From NCBI GenBank assembly GCA_002796995.1, contig PEKW01000008.1, positions 124,001-188,000 of the forward strand: a stretch of 64,000 nt of DNA, read 5' to 3'. Source of the DNA: Rhizobium sp. Its GTDB lineage: Bacteria > Pseudomonadota > Alphaproteobacteria > Rhizobiales > Rhizobiaceae. Within the stretch, counting starts at the first letter, position 1. Every line of letters begins with the position of its first letter. The position numbers and the translations under genes are program-made. This document shows, one piece after another, positions 1 to 11,388 of this stretch. The notes under the pieces were generated by a model. That model ran no database searches. It was not told the DNA's origin and saw only the letters and a program-made list of their open reading frames with translations.

Positions 1-28
1 CGAGTTCAAAATTGAAATTGTCGGCCAT
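1..28 (-). CDS. atpC: ATP synthase epsilon subunit, N-terminal fragment
   Basis: Only the first nine codons are inside the window; they read MADNFNFEL from an ATG at 28, and the gene runs off the left edge. This opening is typical of rhizobial AtpC, the central-stalk epsilon subunit that couples and inhibits F1. Its position as the last gene after atpH-A-G-D fits the alphaproteobacterial F1 operon. With so little sequence, the call rests mainly on the N-terminus and the context. Confidence 0.85.
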
Positions 29-59
29 GGTTGTTCACTTCTTCTATTGAGGCGGGAAC

Positions 60-82
60 GGCGCGCGCATCAAGCGCGCGCC
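60..82. other. Perfect 9-bp stem-loop between atpD and atpC
   Basis: GGCGCGCGC at 60-68 pairs perfectly with GCGCGCGCC at 74-82 around a 5-base loop. It lies just after the atpD stop (93) and before atpC (start 28) on the minus strand. No U-run follows it on the minus strand, so it looks more like an mRNA-processing or stability hairpin that could tune epsilon dosage than a full terminator. Confidence 0.5.
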
Positions 83-92
83 AAGTCCGTCA

Positions 93-1577
<1,485 letters not shown>

Positions 1578-1583
1578 TTAACC

Positions 1584-2462
1584 TCAGAGCGCTTCCGCGC
1601 CCGAAATGATTTCAATGAGTTCCTTGGTGATCTGGGCCTGGCGCTGACGGTTGTACGAGAGCGTAAGCTTGTTGATCATCTCACCAGCATTGCGCGTCGC
1701 ATTGTCCATCGCGCTCATCTTGGCGCCCATTTCACCGGCGACGTTTTCGAGCAGTGCCCGGAAGATCTGCACCGAGATGTTGCGCGGAATGAGATCGCTG
1801 AGGATCGCACCGGCATCGGGCTCATATTCGTAGACGGCAGACGCACCGCTTGCGACGGCCACTTCGGGAGCCGCAGCCGGGATCAGCTGCTGTGCGGTCG
1901 GCACCTGGCTGATGACGGACTTGAATTCCGAATAGAACAGGGTCGCGACGTCGAACTCGCCCTTGTCGAACATCGAGATGACCTTGCGGCCAATCGTGTC
2001 GGCATTTTCGAAAGCGACGCGCTTGACTTCGCGAAGATCGGTGCGCTCGACGATGTTGGCGGCGAACTCGCGACGCAGGCTGTCATAGCCCTTCTTGCCG
2101 ACGCAGAAGATCTTGACGGTCTTGCCGGCGGCGAGAAGCTTGCGCGCATGGTCACGGGCAAAGCGGGCGATCTGCGAATTGAAACCGCCGCAAAGGCCGC
2201 GCTCGGCGGTGCAGACGATGAGCAGATGCACATCGTCCTTGCCGGTCCCGGTCATCAGCCGGGGTGCACTGTCGTCGCTGCCGACCGCCTGGGCGATGTT
2301 GGCGAGGACGGCACCCATGCGCTGCGAATACGGACGAGCGGCCTCGGCCGCCTCCTGCGCACGACGCAGCTTCGCCGCGGCGACCATCTTCATCGCCTTG
2401 GTGATTTTCTGCGTCGCCTTGACGGAGGCGATCCGGTTTTTCAGATCCTTAAGTGAAGGCAT
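1584..2462 (-). CDS. atpG: F1F0 ATP synthase subunit gamma
   Basis: Rotor shaft of F1, 292 aa, the normal family length. The N-terminal coiled-coil helix carries the family signature ([20 protein letters not shown]), with [14 protein letters not shown] in the central domain. The C-terminal helix carries [19 protein letters not shown]. It lies between atpA (29-base gap) and atpD (24-base gap) in one transcription unit. Confidence 0.97.
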   Translation of the reverse strand: MPSLKDLKNRIASVKATQKITKAMKMVAAAKLRRAQEAAEAARPYSQRMGAVLANIAQAVGSDDSAPRLMTGTGKDDVHLLIVCTAERGLCGGFNSQIARFARDHARKLLAAGKTVKIFCVGKKGYDSLRREFAANIVERTDLREVKRVAFENADTIGRKVISMFDKGEFDVATLFYSEFKSVISQVPTAQQLIPAAAPEVAVASGASAVYEYEPDAGAILSDLIPRNISVQIFRALLENVAGEMGAKMSAMDNATRNAGEMINKLTLSYNRQRQAQITKELIEIISGAEAL

Positions 2463-2491
2463 CCGTTATCCGTCCTTGGCTTGAGCCCCGA

Positions 2492-4021
2492 TTACGCGAA
2501 AGACTTGGCGAACGAGTCGAGAGCAGCCTTGAGCTTGCTCTTGGTATCGTCGCTGATGGCTTTCTCCGTGCGGATGGCGTCGAGAATGGCCTTGCCTTCC
2601 GAGCGAAGGTAGGAGAGCAGACCCTGCTCAAACTTGCCGATCTGGTTGACTGCGACCTTGTCGAGGTAGCCGTTGACGCCGGCGAAGATCACGGCGACCT
2701 GTTCTTCCGTCTTAAGCGGCGAGAACTGCGGCTGCTTCAGGAGTTCGGTCAGGCGTGCACCACGGTTCAGCAGGCGCTGCGTCGAGGCATCGAGGTCGGA
2801 GCCGAACTGGGCGAAGGCGGCCATTTCGCGATACTGGGCGAGTTCGCCCTTGATCGAGCCGGCAACCTGCTTCATCGCCTTGATCTGCGCAGCCGAACCG
2901 ACGCGCGAAACCGACAGACCGACGTTAACGGCCGGACGGATGCCCTGATAGAACAGGTCGGTCTCGAGGAAGATCTGGCCGTCGGTGATCGAGATCACGT
3001 TGGTCGGAATGAAGGCCGAAACGTCGTTACCCTGGGTTTCGATGACCGGCAGAGCGGTCAGCGAGCCGGCGCCGCGCTCGTCGGAGAGCTTTGCAGCGCG
3101 CTCGAGCAGACGGGAGTGCAGGTAGAAGACGTCGCCCGGGTAAGCTTCGCGGCCCGGCGGGCGGCGCAGCAGCAGCGACATCTGACGGTAGGCGACGGCC
3201 TGCTTGGAAAGGTCGTCGTAGCCGATCAGCGCGTGCTGGCCGTTGTCACGGAAGTATTCGCCCATGGCGCAGCCGGCGAACGGCGCGATGTACTGCATCG
3301 GAGCCGGATCGGAAGCCGTTGCAGCAACGATGATCGAGTACTTGAGGGCGCCGCGCTCTTCGAGAACCTTGACGAACTGGGCAACCGTCGAACGCTTCTG
3401 GCCGATTGCGACGTAGACGCAATACAGCTTTTCAGAGTCCGGACCATTGTCGTGAATGGCCTTCTGGTTGAGGATCGTGTCGAGAATGATGGCGGTCTTG
3501 CCGGTCTGACGGTCACCGATGACCAGCTCGCGCTGGCCGCGGCCAACCGGGATCAGGGCGTCGATGGCCTTGAGGCCGGTCGACATCGGCTCATGAACCG
3601 ACTTGCGCGGAATGATGCCCGGAGCCTTGACGTCGACGCGCGAACGACGGGTCGCGTTGATCGGGCCTTTGCCGTCGATCGGATTGCCGAGCGCGTCGAC
3701 GACGCGGCCGAGCAGTTCCGGACCAACCGGGACGTCGACGATGGCGCCGGTCCGCTTGACGGTGTCGCCTTCCTTGATGTCACGGTCCGAACCGAAAATA
3801 ACGACACCGACATTGTCGGCTTCGAGGTTCAGCGCCATGCCACGGATGCCACCGGGGAACTCGACCATTTCGCCGGCCTGGACGTTGTCGAGACCGTAGA
3901 CGCGGGCGATACCGTCACCGACGGAAAGCACCTGGCCGACTTCGGAGACTTCCGCCTCTTTGCCGAAATTTTTGATTTGATCTTTAAGAATTGCGGAAAT
4001 TTCCGCGGCGCGGATATCCAT
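2492..4021 (-). CDS. atpA: F1F0 ATP synthase subunit alpha
   Basis: Non-catalytic nucleotide-binding subunit of F1, 509 aa. Walker A is GDRQTGKT near residues 169-176. The beginning ([16 protein letters not shown]) is the standard alphaproteobacterial start. Its ATG at 4021 overlaps the atpH stop by one base (TGATG), indicating translational coupling with atpH so that F1 subunits are made in step. Confidence 0.98.
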   Translation of the reverse strand: MDIRAAEISAILKDQIKNFGKEAEVSEVGQVLSVGDGIARVYGLDNVQAGEMVEFPGGIRGMALNLEADNVGVVIFGSDRDIKEGDTVKRTGAIVDVPVGPELLGRVVDALGNPIDGKGPINATRRSRVDVKAPGIIPRKSVHEPMSTGLKAIDALIPVGRGQRELVIGDRQTGKTAIILDTILNQKAIHDNGPDSEKLYCVYVAIGQKRSTVAQFVKVLEERGALKYSIIVAATASDPAPMQYIAPFAGCAMGEYFRDNGQHALIGYDDLSKQAVAYRQMSLLLRRPPGREAYPGDVFYLHSRLLERAAKLSDERGAGSLTALPVIETQGNDVSAFIPTNVISITDGQIFLETDLFYQGIRPAVNVGLSVSRVGSAAQIKAMKQVAGSIKGELAQYREMAAFAQFGSDLDASTQRLLNRGARLTELLKQPQFSPLKTEEQVAVIFAGVNGYLDKVAVNQIGKFEQGLLSYLRSEGKAILDAIRTEKAISDDTKSKLKAALDSFAKSFA

Positions 4022-4587
4022 CAGCCAACCTCTTTCAGTGCAAGCTTAAGGGTGGAAAGTTTGGTGCGAAGAGACGTGTCGATCTGGCGCGAGCCGACCT
4101 TGACGATCAGACCACCGAGAATGGACGGGTCGACCGTGACAACGATCGTGACGTCCTTGCCGGTGACGCTCTTCAGCGCCGCCTTCAATTCGTTTTCCTG
4201 TTCGGGCGTAAGCGCATGGGCAGACGCGACCTCGGCCGTGATCTCGCCGCGATGACGGGCGGCGATCTGGCGGAAGGAGGCGATCATGCCGGAAACGGCG
4301 AACAGACGGCGGTTGCCGGCCACGACCTTGAGGAAGTTCGCGACGAGCGAGCCGAGACCGGCCTTCTCGCAAAGCGCGACGACGGCCTTGGACTGGTCTT
4401 CGGCCGAGAAAACCGGAGAGAGCACCAACCGCTTCAGGTCGTCGCTCGAATCGATCATGGCCTGAAAACGGCTGAGATCGGCGCCGACAGCGTCCAGCGC
4501 GCCAGCCTCGAGGGCCAGCTCGAAAAGCGACGACGCATAGCGCTCCGCCACGCCTGAAATCACTTGGGATGTGTCTGCCACGGGCAA
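4021..4587 (-). CDS. atpH: F1F0 ATP synthase subunit delta
   Basis: Stator subunit linking F1 to F0. I place the start at a TTG (4587-4585), giving 188 aa beginning MPVADTSQ. This matches rhizobial AtpH, and a GGGA purine stretch lies just upstream. A longer in-frame reading to 4677 adds residues unlike the family, and the next alternative is the GTG two codons on. The C-terminus ([23 protein letters not shown] region) is strongly conserved. First gene of the F1 operon; F0 genes lie elsewhere, as usual in this group. Confidence 0.94.
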   Translation of the reverse strand: MPVADTSQVISGVAERYASSLFELALEAGALDAVGADLSRFQAMIDSSDDLKRLVLSPVFSAEDQSKAVVALCEKAGLGSLVANFLKVVAGNRRLFAVSGMIASFRQIAARHRGEITAEVASAHALTPEQENELKAALKSVTGKDVTIVVTVDPSILGGLIVKVGSRQIDTSLRTKLSTLKLALKEVG

Positions 4588-4712
4588 AATATTCCCTGCT
4601 TTTGATCCAGGACTTTCGCCACCCGTGAGTGGGAGCGATATCGCCCTGATATCGTTAGGTTTTCTTGAAAAACACAAAGGTCACCCGCTTGCGTTTTTCG
4701 AATTTCGCGGTC

Positions 4713-4741
4713 CGTCTAGCATAGGAACTGTGGACTCGCAA
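4713..4741 (-). promoter_or_regulatory. Candidate promoter of the atpHAGDC operon
   Basis: Read on the minus strand, TTGCGA (4741-4736) and TAGACG (4718-4713) are separated by exactly 17 bases, in the 260-base gap upstream of atpH. Both hexamers are imperfect, so this is only the best sigma70-like match I can find there. The rest of the gap (4588-4847) shows no gene. Confidence 0.3.
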
Positions 4742-4847
4742 CACGCGTATTAACGGAATAAGCCTTAAGGACAAGGCCTTGGCCGCAAATTTCTCCGAAT
4801 CTGCGCCGATTTGGTCAGAGCATGTGCCAACACCGCGATCTTTCTCT

Positions 4848-5234
4848 TCAGACGAGTCCGTAGACATAGAGCAGCGGCAGTGCTGCAAGGATGATCTGCA
4901 CTACCAGAAGTAGAAAATTGCGAATGGTGTTTCCCCGGTCCGACATGATCGACAGGATCCGTCCGAACGCGGCGAGCCCCATCGCCGCGCTGAAGGCGAG
5001 ATAGAGCGTCGTCTGCGGCCCCAGCATGAGGACCGTCGCCGAGAAACCCACCGTCAGGCCGCCGGCCGATCGGGCAGCGCCATAGCCTTCGGGCCGGAAC
5101 TCGCGGGGCTGCAGGCCAAAGAACTTCAGCGTGAGGCCCGGCGCGAACATGACCAGCACACCGATCAGTGCCGCGGCCGCCACTGCGCTGAAGGCGAGCT
5201 GCTCGCCGAATTCCGTCGGAAAATAGAACTCCAT
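4848..5234 (-). CDS. Small integral membrane protein of unknown function
   Basis: 128 aa, dominated by four hydrophobic segments: about 15-32 (AFSAVAAAALIGVLVMF), 55-70, 75-95 and 107-127. Short polar turns include FRPEGYGAARSAGG and SDRGNTIRN. No catalytic motif is visible, and the overall look is of a DUF4345-like four-helix membrane protein, but that family link is tentative. It lies alone between priA and atpH on the minus strand; conserved proximity to atp genes in rhizobia is my recollection, not something the window proves. Confidence 0.75.
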   Translation of the reverse strand: MEFYFPTEFGEQLAFSAVAAAALIGVLVMFAPGLTLKFFGLQPREFRPEGYGAARSAGGLTVGFSATVLMLGPQTTLYLAFSAAMGLAAFGRILSIMSDRGNTIRNFLLLVVQIILAALPLLYVYGLV

Positions 5235-5357
5235 CCTTGATCCCCGCCTTTAAGCAAACCGAACGTCGCGCTTATCGCACAAAGACGCCCTTCGAGATAT
5301 TGGCGGGCCGGCATTTTTCCGCAGTTTTGCGCTGCTTTGCCACGCCTTCGGCCGAAC

Positions 5358-7562
5358 CTAGAGGAAGCTCTGCGGATCGACGTCGACCTGCACCTGGATC
5401 GATCGGCGCTCCTTCGGCCCGTTTGCGAGCATCGCCCGGACGAAACCCTGCATGTCGCTGGTGCGGCGGCCGTGCACGAGAAGGCGGAAGCGGTGGCGTC
5501 CGCGGATCAGCGCCAGGGGCGCTTCCGCCGGGCCGAGGATGGCGATGTCGCGCTCGACCGGCGCCGACTGGCGCAGCTGCCGCGCATGGGTTTCCGCCTC
5601 GGCGCGGCTGTCGGCCGAGACGATGATCGAGACCAGCCGTCCGAAGGGCGGCAGGGCTGCCCGTTCCCGCTCGACGATCTCGCGCTCGTAGAAGGCCGAG
5701 GCATCGCCGGAGACCAGCGCCTGCATCACCGGATGCATCGGCTGGAAGGTCTGCAGCAGGCCGTGACTCTTGCGCCCGGTGCGACCGGCACGGCCGGTCA
5801 CCTGCGACAACAGCTGGAAGGTGCGCTCGGCCGCACGCGGATCGCCATTGGCAAGGCCGATATCCGCATCGACAATGCCGACCAGCGTCATCAGCGGGAA
5901 ATTGTGCCCCTTGGCGACGAGCTGGGTGCCGATGACGATGTCGGCTTCGCCGTTGGCGATCGCTTCGAGCTCCAGCCTGAGCCTTTTCACCCCGCCGAGG
6001 TCGGAGGACAGCACCAGCGTGCGAGCATCGGGAAAATGCTTCTCCACCTCCTCGGCAATGCGCTCGACGCCAGGCCCGCAGGCGACCAGGTGGTCGAGCG
6101 TGCCGCATTCCGGGCAGGCCTGCGGCGTCGGCTCGGAATAGCCGCACTGGTGGCACTGGATCTGGCCGCGGAATCGGTGTTCCACCAGCCAGCTTGAGCA
6201 TTGCGGGCACTGGAACCGGTGGCCGCAAACGCGGCAAAGCGTCAGCGGCGCATAGCCACGCCGGTTGAGGAAGAGCAGCGCCTGTTCCTTGCGCTCGATC
6301 GTCCTGCCGACCGCCCTCAGGAGCAGCGGCGAAAGAAAGCCGCCGCGCTCCGGCGGATGACGGCGCATGTCGATCAGATGCAGATCTGGCATGGCCGCAT
6401 CGGCAAAGCGCGTCGGCAGATGGATGCGTTTGTAGCGGCCGGCCTGGCAGTTGACCTGGCTCTCGACGGAAGGGGTCGCCGAGACCAGCACGACCGGGAA
6501 GCCGGCGATCCGCGCCCGCACCACAGCCATGTCCCGCGCATTGTAGAAGACACGGTCTTCCTGCTTGAAGGCAGGGTCATGCTCTTCGTCGACGATGATG
6601 AGCCCCAGATCCTCGAACGGCAGGAAGAGCGCCGAGCGCGCGCCGGCCACAACGCGGATTTCGCCGGTTGCCGCCTGTCGCCAGACCTTCTCGCGGGTGC
6701 GGGTTGCCAGATCCGAATGCCATTCGCCCGGCTTGGCGCCGAATCGATCCTGGAAACGTTCAAGGAAATTGGCGGTGAGCGCGATTTCCGGCAGCAGGAT
6801 CAGCACCTGCCGTCCCTGCCGCAGCATTTCGGCGATAGCCTCGAAATAGACTTCCGTCTTGCCGGAACCCGTCACGCCGTCGATCAGCGCCACGGAGAAC
6901 CCGCCCTTGCGGATGCCATCGAGAATTTCGTCCGCCGCTTCCTTCTGCGGCCCGGCGAGACGATGCTCGGCGAACTCGGGATCGGGTCTCGCCACCAGCG
7001 GCGGCGGCGGCAGGAAGACGGTTTCGAACACGCCCTGGGCGGCCAGACCGTCGATCACGCTCGTCGACACCCCGCTCGCATGGGCAAGGCCGCTCTTGGT
7101 CCAGGAAAGCCCGTCGCCGGCGAGATCGATCACCTTGCGACGCGCCGGTGTCATCCTTTCCGGCTCCATGCCGGAGAAGCGGAAACCCTCGACCATCGGC
7201 TCTGGATCGAAGGCCGCCGGCGCACGAAGCGCCATGCGGGCCACATAGCCCGGTGGCGAGAGCGTATAGGCGGCGACCCAGTCGAGAAAGGTTCGCATGG
7301 GTTTGTCGAGCGGCGGACAGTCGAAGACCTTGGTGATCGGCCGGAGCTTCTTCGGATCAACGGAATTGGCTTCCTCGCCGTCCCAGACCACGCCGACGAC
7401 CTGGCGCGGCCCGAGCGGCACCTGCACGATAGAGCCCGCCTCCACGGGCATGCCATCGGGCACCGCATAGCTATAGGCAACCGGCGCCGGCATCGGCACC
7501 AGAACCGGCACGACGCGGGAAGAGGGGAGCGGGCCGAACAGTCCGGGCGAATCGTCTTTCAT
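5358..7562 (-). CDS. priA: Primosomal replication protein N' (helicase PriA)
   Basis: 3'-to-5' superfamily 2 DNA helicase that restarts collapsed replication forks. At 734 aa it is the usual length. The N-terminal 3'-end-binding domain is followed by Walker A (GVTGSGKTE), the DEEH box (IIVDEEHDPAFKQ) and the split zinc-binding Cys cluster (CRVCGHRFQCPQC, CHQCGYSEP, CPECG) inserted between the helicase lobes. Motif VI appears as QVTGRAGR. ATG start at 7562. No obvious partner gene is adjacent. Confidence 0.96.
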   Translation of the reverse strand: MKDDSPGLFGPLPSSRVVPVLVPMPAPVAYSYAVPDGMPVEAGSIVQVPLGPRQVVGVVWDGEEANSVDPKKLRPITKVFDCPPLDKPMRTFLDWVAAYTLSPPGYVARMALRAPAAFDPEPMVEGFRFSGMEPERMTPARRKVIDLAGDGLSWTKSGLAHASGVSTSVIDGLAAQGVFETVFLPPPPLVARPDPEFAEHRLAGPQKEAADEILDGIRKGGFSVALIDGVTGSGKTEVYFEAIAEMLRQGRQVLILLPEIALTANFLERFQDRFGAKPGEWHSDLATRTREKVWRQAATGEIRVVAGARSALFLPFEDLGLIIVDEEHDPAFKQEDRVFYNARDMAVVRARIAGFPVVLVSATPSVESQVNCQAGRYKRIHLPTRFADAAMPDLHLIDMRRHPPERGGFLSPLLLRAVGRTIERKEQALLFLNRRGYAPLTLCRVCGHRFQCPQCSSWLVEHRFRGQIQCHQCGYSEPTPQACPECGTLDHLVACGPGVERIAEEVEKHFPDARTLVLSSDLGGVKRLRLELEAIANGEADIVIGTQLVAKGHNFPLMTLVGIVDADIGLANGDPRAAERTFQLLSQVTGRAGRTGRKSHGLLQTFQPMHPVMQALVSGDASAFYEREIVERERAALPPFGRLVSIIVSADSRAEAETHARQLRQSAPVERDIAILGPAEAPLALIRGRHRFRLLVHGRRTSDMQGFVRAMLANGPKERRSIQVQVDVDPQSFL

Positions 7563-7614
7563 GGGTCGCCATATTTGCCCCTCGGCGACCGGAAAGAAAA
7601 CCGAAAAGGCCGTT

Positions 7615-7648
7615 ACACAAGAAAGCAGCCCGCAGAAGAACTGCGGGC
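7615..7648 (-). terminator. Rho-independent terminator after the chemoreceptor gene
   Basis: An 8-bp perfect stem, GCCCGCAG (7628-7635) with CTGCGGGC (7641-7648), has a 5-base loop. On the minus strand it is followed by TGCTTTCTTG, a moderate U-tract. It lies about 50 bases after the chemoreceptor stop and before priA, so it should end the chemoreceptor transcript. Confidence 0.65.
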
Positions 7649-7696
7649 CGCATGCTTGCCCAATGGACCGCCTGGTCGGAGCGGTTAATCGTCCGA

Positions 7697-10060
7697 TCAG
7701 CCGCGGGCGGCATATCGCGGCCGCGCCGCCGCCATTTCCGCGCCGGCCTGCCGAAGCTGGGCGACGGCCGCACGTGCACCGTCGGCAAGCTGGAACTGCC
7801 GGATCAGTTCGCGCAGGCGCTGCGATTCCATCGCCAGCGTGGCGCTGGAGGCATTGGCTTCCTCGACCATGGCCGCATTCTTCTGCGTGACCTGGTCCAT
7901 CTGGTTGACGGCCGTATTGACCTCGGAGAGCCCCACCGCCTGCTCGCGGGCCGAAATGGCGATCGCGTCCATGTGTTGGTTGACGGTGACGATATAGGCT
8001 TCGATCGTCTTCAGCGCGTCGCCGGTATCCTTGACGAGCTTGACCCCGTTTTCGACCTCCGTGCTGGAATTGCGGATCAGGTCCTTGATCTCCTTCGCCG
8101 CTTGGGCGGAACGCTGTGCCAGCTCCCGCACCTCCTGGGCAACAACAGCAAAGCCCTTGCCCGCATCACCGGCGCGGGCCGCCTCGACGCCGGCGTTGAG
8201 CGCCAGCAGGTTCGTCTGGAAGGCGATCTCGTCGATCACGCCGATGATATTCGCGATCTGGTTGGAGGACTGCTCGATGCGCTGCATGGCATCGACTGCA
8301 CTGGCCACGACAGCACCGGAATGCGCCGCGCTGGAATTCGCCTGCACGGCCACCGCCCTCGCCTCCTCGGCACGCTTGGAGGAATTCGAGACATTGGCGG
8401 TAATCTGGTCGAGTGCGGCGGCGGTTTCCTCCAGCGAGGCTGCCTGTTGCTCCGTGCGCCGCGACAGGTCGTCGGCGCTCTGGCTGATCTCCCGGGTGCC
8501 GGAATCGATCGAGCGGGAGGCCTCGGCCACCGATGTCAGGGCATTGCTGAGCTGGGAGACGGCGGCATTGAAATCGCTGCGCAGGCTCTCGAACTCGGGC
8601 GCGAACGGGATCGCCAGCTCGAACGACAGATTGCCGGCAGCCAGCTGTTTCAGGCCGTCCGCCAGGCCCGCGGTCGCCTGGGTCATGGCTTCGGTCCGCA
8701 CGCGCTCGATTTCCGTGTTGCGGCGACGTTCGAGCTCGCTCGCTTCCTGCGATGCAGCTGCCTCTTCCTCGAGCCTCTGATTGGCGATGGCATTGTTGCG
8801 GAACACCTCGACCGCAGCAGCCATCGCGCCGATTTCGTCCGGCCGGCCGATGCCCGGAATGTCACAGGCGGTATTGCCGGCGGCGAGCGTGCGCATGCTG
8901 GTCGTCATCGCGCGGATCGGGCCGGAAATGCTACGCGCGACGAACCACATGGCGCCGACACCGCCCAGGGCGATGACGGCAGCGACCAGGATCTGGAGGG
9001 CGCCGTCGCTGGCATTGCGCTCGGTGAGGTCCTTGTCCAGCTGGTTGGCCTCGGCCATGGCCACCGCACGCGGCACGTCGATCATGACCGACCACGGGGT
9101 TGCCGTGCGGCCGATGACGATCGGCGAGAAGGCCTTGAACGCATCGCCGCTGGCAAGGACCTCATCGCGCCCGCCCTTGATGACCGGCAGATATTGCGAC
9201 AGGTCCTTGTTCGCCAAGTCGAATGGCTGACCAATCGTCTCCGGATTTTCACTGGAGGCGACAACGAGCCCCATATGGCTGACGATGGAGACAGTTGCCT
9301 TGCCGCCATAGATCGAGGCCTTGACCTGCTCGGCCAGCTTCTGCACGAAGCCGAGATCGAAATCGGCGCCGGCAACGCCGGCAAACTTGCCGTTGACCGT
9401 GATCGGTACGGACATGGTGGCAAGAAAGACGTTCTTGCCCTGCACGACATAGGGCAAGGGATCGAGGATGCTTTCGCCCTGGCCCTTCTGCGGGCCGATA
9501 TACCAACCACCCTTCATCACGCCGTTCGGATGAAGTTCGGCACTGTCATATTCGACGAGCGGCTGCAGCGCGATCTTTCCGGCGGCGTCGCGGGTCCAGT
9601 AGGGCAGGAAACGTCCCGTCGCGTCCGAACCGAGATCGCGCCGGTCGCGGAAATTCGCGTCGGCACCGTCGAGCGCGTTCGGCTCCCAGGCGCTGTAGGT
9701 TCCGTTGAAGCGTGGATTGTCCTTCAGGACATTGAGGAGCACGGCGTTCAGCTGCGCCCGCCGGGTCTCCGGCGGCGTCGATGCCGAATCGCCCGCCAGC
9801 ATCTCGAAGCTGCGGGCCATGACCCGCGCTGCATCGAAGGCACCATCCAGCGAAGACCGGATGACGCCGGCCTGCGTCGATGCGAGCGTCTGCAGGCTCT
9901 GTTTGGTTTTCACATCGGTGAGCGTGGTGACCTGACCCGCCACGAAGGCGCGGGCTTTGCCGGCGGAGACGATGCCGTAGCCGACGAGACCGGCCGTTGC
10001 GGCCAGGACGCAGACGCCCGACAGGACTGCAATTTTGAGCTGTATCGATTTGAAGCGCAT
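7697..10060 (-). CDS. Methyl-accepting chemotaxis protein with periplasmic Cache domain
   Basis: 787 aa from an ATG at 10060 with a good AAGGGG ribosome site; an earlier in-frame start at 10159 lacks one. Order: TM1 (about 8-32), a periplasmic double-Cache sensor (about 40-330, with FAGVAGADFDLGFVQ typical of the family), TM2 (about 352-373), HAMP regions, and a cytoplasmic signalling coiled coil. The hairpin tip (EIAFQTNLLALNAGVEAARAG, near 610) contacts CheA/CheW. There is no C-terminal CheR/CheB-tethering pentapeptide. The ligand cannot be told from sequence; Cache receptors often sense amino or organic acids. No che genes are nearby. Confidence 0.93.
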   Translation of the reverse strand: MRFKSIQLKIAVLSGVCVLAATAGLVGYGIVSAGKARAFVAGQVTTLTDVKTKQSLQTLASTQAGVIRSSLDGAFDAARVMARSFEMLAGDSASTPPETRRAQLNAVLLNVLKDNPRFNGTYSAWEPNALDGADANFRDRRDLGSDATGRFLPYWTRDAAGKIALQPLVEYDSAELHPNGVMKGGWYIGPQKGQGESILDPLPYVVQGKNVFLATMSVPITVNGKFAGVAGADFDLGFVQKLAEQVKASIYGGKATVSIVSHMGLVVASSENPETIGQPFDLANKDLSQYLPVIKGGRDEVLASGDAFKAFSPIVIGRTATPWSVMIDVPRAVAMAEANQLDKDLTERNASDGALQILVAAVIALGGVGAMWFVARSISGPIRAMTTSMRTLAAGNTACDIPGIGRPDEIGAMAAAVEVFRNNAIANQRLEEEAAASQEASELERRRNTEIERVRTEAMTQATAGLADGLKQLAAGNLSFELAIPFAPEFESLRSDFNAAVSQLSNALTSVAEASRSIDSGTREISQSADDLSRRTEQQAASLEETAAALDQITANVSNSSKRAEEARAVAVQANSSAAHSGAVVASAVDAMQRIEQSSNQIANIIGVIDEIAFQTNLLALNAGVEAARAGDAGKGFAVVAQEVRELAQRSAQAAKEIKDLIRNSSTEVENGVKLVKDTGDALKTIEAYIVTVNQHMDAIAISAREQAVGLSEVNTAVNQMDQVTQKNAAMVEEANASSATLAMESQRLRELIRQFQLADGARAAVAQLRQAGAEMAAARPRYAARG

Positions 10061-10174
10061 TCGATTTTCCCCTTGCCGAGTGCGTGGTGCGAGGGGCTTG
10101 CGGTCGACGCTCTTGCCCCTTTGGACGGACATCAGCTTGAGGTCGCAAGTCGTTAACATAAGCGAACCGAAATA

Positions 10175-10186
10175 GACCGATCGGTC
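10175..10186. promoter_or_regulatory. Palindrome upstream of the chemoreceptor, possible operator
   Basis: GACCGATCGGTC is a perfect 12-bp palindrome 115 bases upstream of the chemoreceptor ATG. A second inverted repeat, GTCGCA-TAAG-TGCGAC (10215-10230), lies further upstream. The remaining gap (10061-10348, 288 bases) contains no gene. I cannot assign a regulator. Confidence 0.35.
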
Positions 10187-10348
10187 GACCTGAATTTAAG
10201 CATTTTCGAAAACTGTCGCATAAGTGCGACGGATCGCCGTCGACGTCATTCCCGACGGCGAAAAACCGCTGTCTCGGGCGATCGGCGATGAGTTCGCCGA
10301 GGTCACGGCATCGCACAACCTGGAATCGACATGCGGCGCCGGCCGTGC

Positions 10349-11248
10349 CTAAAGGGAAAAGACGGCATTGCCGTCGGCAGCGAGGGCGTGGACGGTATGC
10401 CGCTCCAGAGCAGCCGTCACCTCGACCGGATCACCGCTCAGCTGTTCCGGCTCGATCAGGTTGCCGACCGTGAAGTCGAACCGGTCGCCCTTCTTGTTGA
10501 GCAGTTCGTGGAAGACCGTCATGTCGCGCAGTTCGGTCGACCATTTGGCAAACCAGTAGAACAGGCCCGAATTGCGCGCCGACATATGCAGCGGCAAGAT
10601 CGGAAGATTGTACTTGCGCGAGAGCCCGACGGCCGAAGTCTTCCACGGCCTCTCGTTCAGCCGCCCGTTCGCCCAGTAGGCGATGCGCCCGGAGGGGAAG
10701 AGCACGGTTGCCTTCTGTTCCTGGATGGCGCGGTTGGTGAGCTGCAACGTCTCGCGCGCCTTGAGCTTGGTCTTGTGCTCCTCGCGCCATTCCACCGGGA
10801 TGATGATCTCGGCGAAACGGGGATTGACCCGGATCGCATCGCGGTTGGCGAAGAACATCATGTCGGGCCGGGTGGTCTTCAACAGGTCGAACACGGCCAC
10901 GCCGTCGGCGATGCCGGTCGGGTGGTTGCTGACCATGATGAAGCCGCCCTGGCCGGGTATGCGTTCGCCATACCGGACATTGATGTCGAGCTGAAGGATG
11001 CCGCTCAGATAATCGAAGGCCTGGAAACCCGGCATGTTGGCGATGTCGTTGGCGAACTCGATCGCCTTGGCGTAGCGCAGCAAGGTGTAGAGAAACGGCC
11101 GCATGACCGGCCAGAGCGGGTTGTGCACGATCTTCTCGCCCCGCTCGGCGATCAGCGTATCGACGATATGACCCGGCTTCCCCTGGGAGACCAGCGCGAC
11201 CGCCTCGGCGAACTGCCCGAAGGTCGTCATCGAATCACGGCGCGTCAT
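10349..11248 (-). CDS. PlsC-like lysophospholipid acyltransferase
   Basis: 299 aa. Motif I appears as NHPTGIADG near the middle, the H-x5-D spacing seen in the hemolysin/OlsA-like branch rather than the H-x4-D of classical PlsC. FPSGRIAYW matches the later substrate-binding block. These enzymes transfer acyl chains to a lysolipid or glycerol-phosphate at the inner membrane. The start has GGAG six bases before the ATG. It is divergent from xerC and monocistronic. Exact substrate (phosphatidic acid, ornithine lipid or other) is not determinable here. Confidence 0.85.
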   Translation of the reverse strand: MTRRDSMTTFGQFAEAVALVSQGKPGHIVDTLIAERGEKIVHNPLWPVMRPFLYTLLRYAKAIEFANDIANMPGFQAFDYLSGILQLDINVRYGERIPGQGGFIMVSNHPTGIADGVAVFDLLKTTRPDMMFFANRDAIRVNPRFAEIIIPVEWREEHKTKLKARETLQLTNRAIQEQKATVLFPSGRIAYWANGRLNERPWKTSAVGLSRKYNLPILPLHMSARNSGLFYWFAKWSTELRDMTVFHELLNKKGDRFDFTVGNLIEPEQLSGDPVEVTAALERHTVHALAADGNAVFSL

Positions 11249-11320
11249 CTGGAACTCCGACTATTTTCGATCAATTTCTATTGCAGTCCAATGTGATCGA
11301 AGCATGACAGACAGAACCGG

Positions 11321-11339
11321 CGTTAGCCATTCCCTAACG
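11321..11339. promoter_or_regulatory. Inverted repeat between acyltransferase and xerC (CtrA-like spacing)
   Basis: CGTTAG and CTAACG are arranged as a perfect inverted repeat with 7 bases between them (CCATTCC). It resembles a degenerate CtrA box (consensus TTAA-N7-TTAAC) because the left half reads TTAGCCAT. It sits in the 140-base divergent gap, 50 bases before the xerC start. Whether it binds CtrA is inference. Confidence 0.3.
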
Positions 11340-11388
11340 CTGGGGGTGCATGTTGGCGGAGCATTTAAGATAAGTAAAGGAAGCGGGC

